DNA from: Cornus controversa
Taxonomy: Eukaryota; Streptophyta; Magnoliopsida; Cornales; Cornaceae
Direction: 5' to 3'
DNA length: 64,000 bases
Assembly: GCA_026545225.1 (NCBI GenBank)
Contig: CM048850.1
Coordinates: 28,945,797-29,009,796, forward strand
Part shown: positions 59,047 to 64,000 of the stretch, in pieces
How the letters are laid out: each line of letters opens with the position of its first letter
Position numbering within the stretch: the stretch's first letter is position 1
Program-made: the position numbers and the translations under genes
Notes under the pieces: model-generated
The model's database searches: none
Told to the model about the DNA's origin: nothing
Seen by the model: only the letters and a program-made list of their open reading frames with translations

Positions 59047-59495
59047 ATCGTAACTTGTTCAGCCCCATCGCATCTTCGTGACCCTTTCTCATTTCCTCTC
59101 TTGGTGCAGCTTCCCAGCTTTTCTCCCTCTTTTAATGCAAACCCCCAGTCCTCTCTCTCTCTCAGTGTAGCCCTTTTCTTCTCTTTCTTCTAGTCGCACA
59201 TTGCGATAGAGCAAGGGGAGGGTTTAAGCCCTCTTTTTGACCCCTGTGTAGGGGCATTCCCTTAGTTCACTCTATGAACTAAGGGTCCTTTAAAAATTTC
59301 AACTTTGTGAGGCTACTGGTGTGTTCGACAACATCTTTCCGGATCATTCTTCATCGATTTATTTTTTCTTCGGCAGATTTGTAAATTGCTCTCCGGATAT
59401 GTATTTGTGGGCTGAGTTTGTGATAATATTCTTTTTATTTTTTGCGAAGTCCTATTCTTTGTTATGGGGGATTCTAACATACACCTACTCAGCGT

Positions 59496-60240
59496 GTGAC
59501 TAGTGTACTGTTAAATGGTATAAGCTTTGTTTTGAGGTCTCAATCATTCCGTCTGTACTTAGGTCGAAAAGGAAAGACAGGTTGGATCCTTGGCACTGAG
59601 AAAAAACCTAAGGTGGGAGATTCTAAATTAATCAAATGGGATATGGAGAGTTGTACTGTTCTTGGTTGGCTATTTAATTCTATGGGACCTAGGACATACA
59701 AAATGTTTATGTTTAGGACATACACAGATGTATGCTCATGCTCACAATGAAATGAGACTTTGGGAGCTTTACTAAGATATCTCTTAGGTTCTTAGGCTAC
59801 CTTGCAGTTATCAGTGGTCAATTATTTTGGATATTTGCAGACCAGGTGGCAAGAGTTGACCCAATATGATCCTTTGAGTTAGTTTTCTATAGAGGCAGCC
59901 ACTATAACATTTAAACGACTTACTATCATCTCACATACCAATTTTGATGGGATTGAAGCTTGTGTTTGAGCCTCTTTGTGCTCAGATCCTCAACACATCA
60001 CCTAGGGCATTTCTGTATGACACTTTTGCTACTATTAAAAGTGATAAGTGTAGACTTCACTTACTTTAGATGCATTTTCCTCCTGCTTATTCCCCTAAGT
60101 CAGTTATTGTTCCTGACCAGATGGCTTTTGTTGCTCACATTGGCTCTTCTCCTATTGGAAACACTCTAATATACAGTTATTGTAGGGTAACTGGTCATCT
60201 TTTGGCTCAATGCTTCGAACTTTATCCCGAGTTAAAATAA
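59496..60240 (+). pseudogene. gag region of copia F
   Basis: Contains the copia gag phrase KWDMESCTVLGWLFNSM and a CCHC-like knuckle near 60175-60225 (YCRVTGHLLAQCFELYP). Part of a broken element. Confidence 0.75.
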
Positions 60241-60405
60241 AAAATTTTGAGGAACAAAATCTGAGGATCTTCTCACTCTGTTGCTATTGCTGAGATTACT
60301 TCTAGACTAGCCCCTCCTCTCCCAAACATGAGCCAACTTCAGTCACAAATTAGTCTTTTTTAGAGTCAGCTAGGATCTCTTCTCCAACGCCCTTCTGGTA
60401 CTAGT

Positions 60406-61660
60406 GTGACTCCTACTGCCACAGTTGCTATAGGTACTCTCTCTGGTTTCCATGTTAGGATTGCGACACTTACTTGGGTTCTAGATTTTGGAGCCAATGA
60501 TCACATGACCGGTGAGTTATCAGTTTTCTCCTCTCCAGTCACTTCTGTTCGTCAGTCGATTAGTCTCGCTAATGGATCCACCTCACAGATACATAGTAAA
60601 GGAACTATATATTTGACTCCCCAAATTACTCTATCCTCTATTCTCCACGTCCCATACTTTGCATTCAACCTTTTATCTATTAGTAGACTTACAAAGAAAT
60701 TTAATTGTGCTGTCATTTTCTTACATAATCGCTGTTTGTTACAGGACCTTAGTATGAGGAGGATTTTTGGCAGGGGATATGAGCGTGATAAGCTGTCCTA
60801 CTTTGGAGATCCTCTAGCTTTACCACCTGATGCATCAGTTCTTTAAGTCACTGTGTTACCTGAGTCTTATTCTTATGTTTTCTTTTTCAAAACATCGTAT
60901 TTATGGCATGCCCATTTGGGACATGCAAATTTTCAGTCTTTAAGCAAGTTATTTCCCTCGTTAATAAAGGCTTGTAAGACTCATAACCTTCAGTGTGTGG
61001 TTTGTGAATTGTCAAAACATGTTCCTACTAGTTACATTCCGCACATGCATCGTGTATATGCCCCATTTGATTTAATTCATTCTGATATATAGGGACCCTC
61101 TCCGATTACTGCCTTATCTGGTCATCAATATTATGTAACATTTATTGATGATTATTCTAGATGTACTTGTGTTTATCTTCTTAAGAAAAAATCAAAAGTA
61201 TTTCCTTTATTTTTTTAATTTTTAAAAATGATTCAAACTCAATTCTTTGTCACTGTTCAAAATATTCAATCTGATAATGGCCATGAATATATTTCCAATG
61301 ACTTTTGCTCCCAATTAAATCAATAGTGCATTTTACATCAACTCACTTGTCCATACCCTCCTGAACAGAATGGTGTGGTGGAACGCAAGAACCATCATAT
61401 TATGTCTGTTGTTCGATGTCATTTGTGTAGTATGGTAGTTCCTAAATATTTTTAGTACATGGTTGTCCTAACTGCCACATACTTGATCAATCACACTCCT
61501 AGTCGAGTCTTATCTGGTAAAACTCCCCTCCAGCTTTTTCAGCTCGATCGTGTTCTTTTTTTTATTCTTCATAGGGTGTTTGGTTGTACTGTTTTGTGCA
61601 AAATCGTAATCCTACTCGCACCAAATTGGATGACAAGTCCGTTCGTTGTGTCTTTTTAGG
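60406..61660 (+). pseudogene. Protease and integrase regions of copia F
   Basis: Protease-type text (TWVLDFGANDHMTGELSVF, ISLANGSTSQIHSKG, LHVPYFAFNLLSISRLTK) is followed by the GAG-pre-integrase zinc motif (LWHAHLGHANFQSL and CVVCELSKH). Next comes the integrase core, with FIDDYSR-type and SDNGHEY-type text near 61140 and 61275 and QNGVVERKN near 61370. The integrase tail follows (YLINHTPSRVLSGKTPLQLF). Part of a broken element. Confidence 0.85.
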
Positions 61661-62149
61661 ATACTCTGATTTTTCTAAAGGGTATCGTTGCTATGATCCT
61701 GTGTCTACACATATATATCACTCATTGGATGTTACTTTTTTGGAAGAACTTCTATTTTTTGGTGTGTTTGCTCCTGTTCAGGAACCTCTTCCTGTCCTTG
61801 CTGAAGATTCATCCTTAGTTTATCCTCTACCTATCTTTGAGTCTTCGCTGGAACTGACGTCACCTACCTCTATTCCTCCTCGCCTATAGGTTTAGTCCAG
61901 GCGCCCTCATCCTTAGACTCCTCTACCAGAAGCTCCCTTAGATTCACGTGTACCTTCTTCTCCCTGTCCTATTCCTAATCATATTGTTACTTCTCGTTAT
62001 CCCTCTCGTAATTGTAAACCCCCCATTGGTATGGTTTCTCTAATAACACTCACCATCCTATCTCCCAGTTTGTTTCTTCTAATTCTCTTTCTGATTCTTA
62101 TCAGGCATTCTTAGGAAAACTTGATTATGTTTCCATTCCCCACTCTATC

Positions 62150-63400
62150 TTTGAGGCATTTCAGCATCCACAGTGGGTCACTGCTGTGCGGGCAAAGATA
62201 GAAGTTCTTCAGGACAATCACACATGGGATCTTTTACCTCTTCCTTCTAGTAAAAAAACTATGGGTTGTAAGTGGGTTTTCAACCTGAAGTATATGCCTA
62301 ATGGTTCTATTGATCGATAGAAAGTTCACCTAGTGGCTAAATGATTCACTCAGGTTCTAGGGAACAATTTTAGTGCTACTTTTGCCCCTGTGGCGAAGTT
62401 GACTACGGTCTGCCTCCTTGTGTCCCTAACAGCTTCCCATTCTTGGCCTCTTCACCAACTCGATGTCAATAATGTCTTTTTAAATGGTGACTTGCTTGAG
62501 ACTATTTATATGGACCCACCTTTGGGATTTCAGGCTACGGGGGAGTATGTTGGGAAGGTTTCTTATCTCCGAAAATCTCTTTATGGGTTAAAATAGTCTC
62601 CTCGGGCATGGTTCAGTTGATTTAGTGATGTGGTTTTATCCATGGATTTCGTGCACTTTCACTCTGACCACATGTGCTTTGTTCGTCGGCAATCTGATGG
62701 ACAGTGTATTATTCTCTCGGTGTATGTTGATGATATTATCATCACTGGAGATGACTCAACTGGTATTGCTCAGGTTAAGAAGGATCTTGGATGTTTTTTT
62801 GATGTTAAGAATTTAGGTCTTCTTTGTTACTTCCTTGGAATAGAGGTTGCCAGATCCTACCATAGGATATCTCTCTCCCAAAGGAAGTATACTTTGGATC
62901 TTTTGATAGATACATGGTTACTAGGATGCAGACTAGCCTCCTTTCCAACGGATTCAAATCAAAACCTCTCTTCAGAGTCAGGAGATTTACTAGATGATCC
63001 TACTTTATATCAACGCTTAGTAGGTTGCCTTATATATTTGACCAACACTAGACCAGATTTAGCTTTGCAGTTAGTATTGTGAGTCAATTCATGCATGCTT
63101 CGCAAATAGCTCACCTGGACGCAGTCTATCACATTCTGTGGTACCTTAAAGTATACCCAAGCCTTGGATTATTCTATGCTTTAGGTAACTAGTCTGGAAT
63201 CTCTTGTTTTACAGATGTCGACTATGATGGGTCTAAGATGGATGGACGATCTACTTACGACTTCTGTACTTTCTATGGTAAACATATTTTATCATGGAAA
63301 AGTAGGAAGCATGTTGTTGTTTCCCAGTCCTCTACCGAGGCAGAATATGTAAGCTTCTCTAGATTCGATCTATGCTTGCCAAGTTGGGATTTACTCAGAT
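62150..63400 (+). pseudogene. Reverse transcriptase and RNase H regions of copia F
   Basis: RT motifs in order: KWVFNLKY near 62270, WPLHQLDVNNVFLNGDLLE, VSYLRKSLYGLK, LSVYVDDIIITGDD and LGLLCYFLGIEVARS. RNase H motifs: DYDGSKMDGRSTYDFCTF and SWKSRKHVVVSQSSTEAEYV. Part of a broken element. Confidence 0.88.
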
Positions 63401-63651
63401 GGATTCTTCTAATTTAGTCTGTTATAAAAAGTCTACCATAATGCTTATTTTTTACTCAGTTCTCTATGAAAGAATGAAACACATTGAAGTGGATATCCAC
63501 TTTATTCAGGAGAAAGTTCAAGTGGGGATTATTACTCCTTCATTTGTTTCGTCAGAACAGACAACAGTTATGTTCACCAAGTTTGTTGGTCCATCAGTAT
63601 TGGAGTCCTCCATAGTCAAGCTCGGCTTGATTAACATCTTCGCTCCAGCTT

Positions 63652-63660
63652 AAGGGGGAG
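63652..63660 (+). promoter_or_regulatory. Polypurine tract of copia F
   Basis: AAGGGGGAG directly precedes the 3' LTR start TGTTGGAGA. Confidence 0.9.
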
Positions 63661-63885
63661 TGTTGGAGATTATATTTTACCCAATATAAAAGATTGTTGG
63701 AGATCATATTTTACCCAATACATAATTATAGGATCGCATTAATTACGATCCTATAATTAAGGTATTGGTTTGATTTTCAAATTTTCCTTTATTTAATTTT
63801 ATTTCTTTCATTCCATGTAATATTCTCAATGTATATAAATATAGATGTAGGCTCGTCAATTGAGCAAGCCATTCTAAAATTCTAT
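63661..63885 (+). repeat. 3' LTR of copia F
   Basis: Collinear with 58808-59032, including the internal 40-base duplication and the GATCGCATTAATTACGATC hairpin. Confidence 0.9.
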
Positions 63886-64000
63886 TGTTTGTTATTAGAA
63901 AAATGAATAACATGCAAGGTTCTAGCAGTGGTTTTGAACCCAATGACATGTTAATTGCTTGATAATTAATTGAAGTATTTGTGTAATTTATTACTTTTTT
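63886..64000. other. AT-rich flank at the right window edge
   Basis: No gene. About 50 bases (TGATAATTAATTGAAGTATT and the text around it) resemble 11090-11140 and may be a copy of the same dispersed repeat. Confidence 0.35.

Larger units (their letters stand above)
58808..63885 (+). mobile_element. Ty1/copia LTR retrotransposon F (5.1 kb)
   Basis: Two 225 bp LTRs (58808-59032, 63661-63885) begin TGTTGGAGA and flank gag, protease, integrase, RT and RNase H in copia order on the plus strand. A tRNA-Met primer site follows the 5' LTR and a purine tract precedes the 3' LTR. TGTTG on the left and TGTTT on the right are a possible near-match target duplication. Size and short LTRs suit small plant copia lineages such as Ale. 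It is broken, with on the order of ten breaks. LTRs differ at about 19 of 225 positions by eye, which suggests an insertion several million years old at usual plant rates (inference). Confidence 0.92.

Overview
The window looks like nuclear DNA of a flowering plant, most likely a eudicot. It is AT-rich and dominated by LTR retrotransposons. It also holds small DNA transposons and one clearly intact host gene, an intronless subtilase that reads as the orthologue of Arabidopsis SBT1.3. I cannot name the species. No tRNA, rRNA or CRISPR feature was found.

Layout. Positions 1-8786 hold a minus-strand Ty3/gypsy element of the chromodomain (Tekay/Del-like) type, called G here. It has gag, protease, RT, RNase H and integrase regions and a 2.9 kb 5' LTR; its 3' LTR runs off the left edge. 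Between 8.8 and 20.5 kb lies host-like DNA: an RNase-H-like (RVT_3) pseudogene split by a small palindromic insertion, the subtilase gene (12302-14635), a TRIM-like repeat, several hAT-type or MITE copies, and weak traces of a minus-strand host gene.

From 20569 to 58248 is one nest about 37.7 kb long. A Ty1/copia element (E, TSD GTTAG) was invaded by a non-coding three-LTR element (A, 22875-49086, TSD CTTAT). A was invaded by a large non-coding element (B, 30929-44580, TSD ACACA), and B by a 3.2 kb solo LTR (D, 36510-39752, TSD CCAAT). A also carries a 250 bp TRIM-like solo LTR (TSD GCAAT) and a copia-type solo LTR. A further non-coding element (C, 50710 to about 58087) sits in the right part of E. 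The target-site duplications give the order of events directly. The last 6 kb hold a second, short Ty1/copia element (F, 58808-63885) with 225 bp LTRs.

How the parts relate. G, B and C have recognisably homologous LTRs and the same initiator-Met tRNA primer site, but only G has coding domains. B and C share a non-coding internal region. They look like large retrotransposon derivatives (LARDs) that would have needed proteins from a G-type element. Each of these LTR families carries a short tandem array of about 47-49 bp units in a comparable position. Element A carries 40 bp arrays internally, and its layout LTR-internal-LTR-internal-LTR inside a single TSD suggests recombination between LTRs. 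All retroelement coding regions are treated as broken fossils. Coordinates were read by eye, so ends not set by a TSD may be off by tens of bases.
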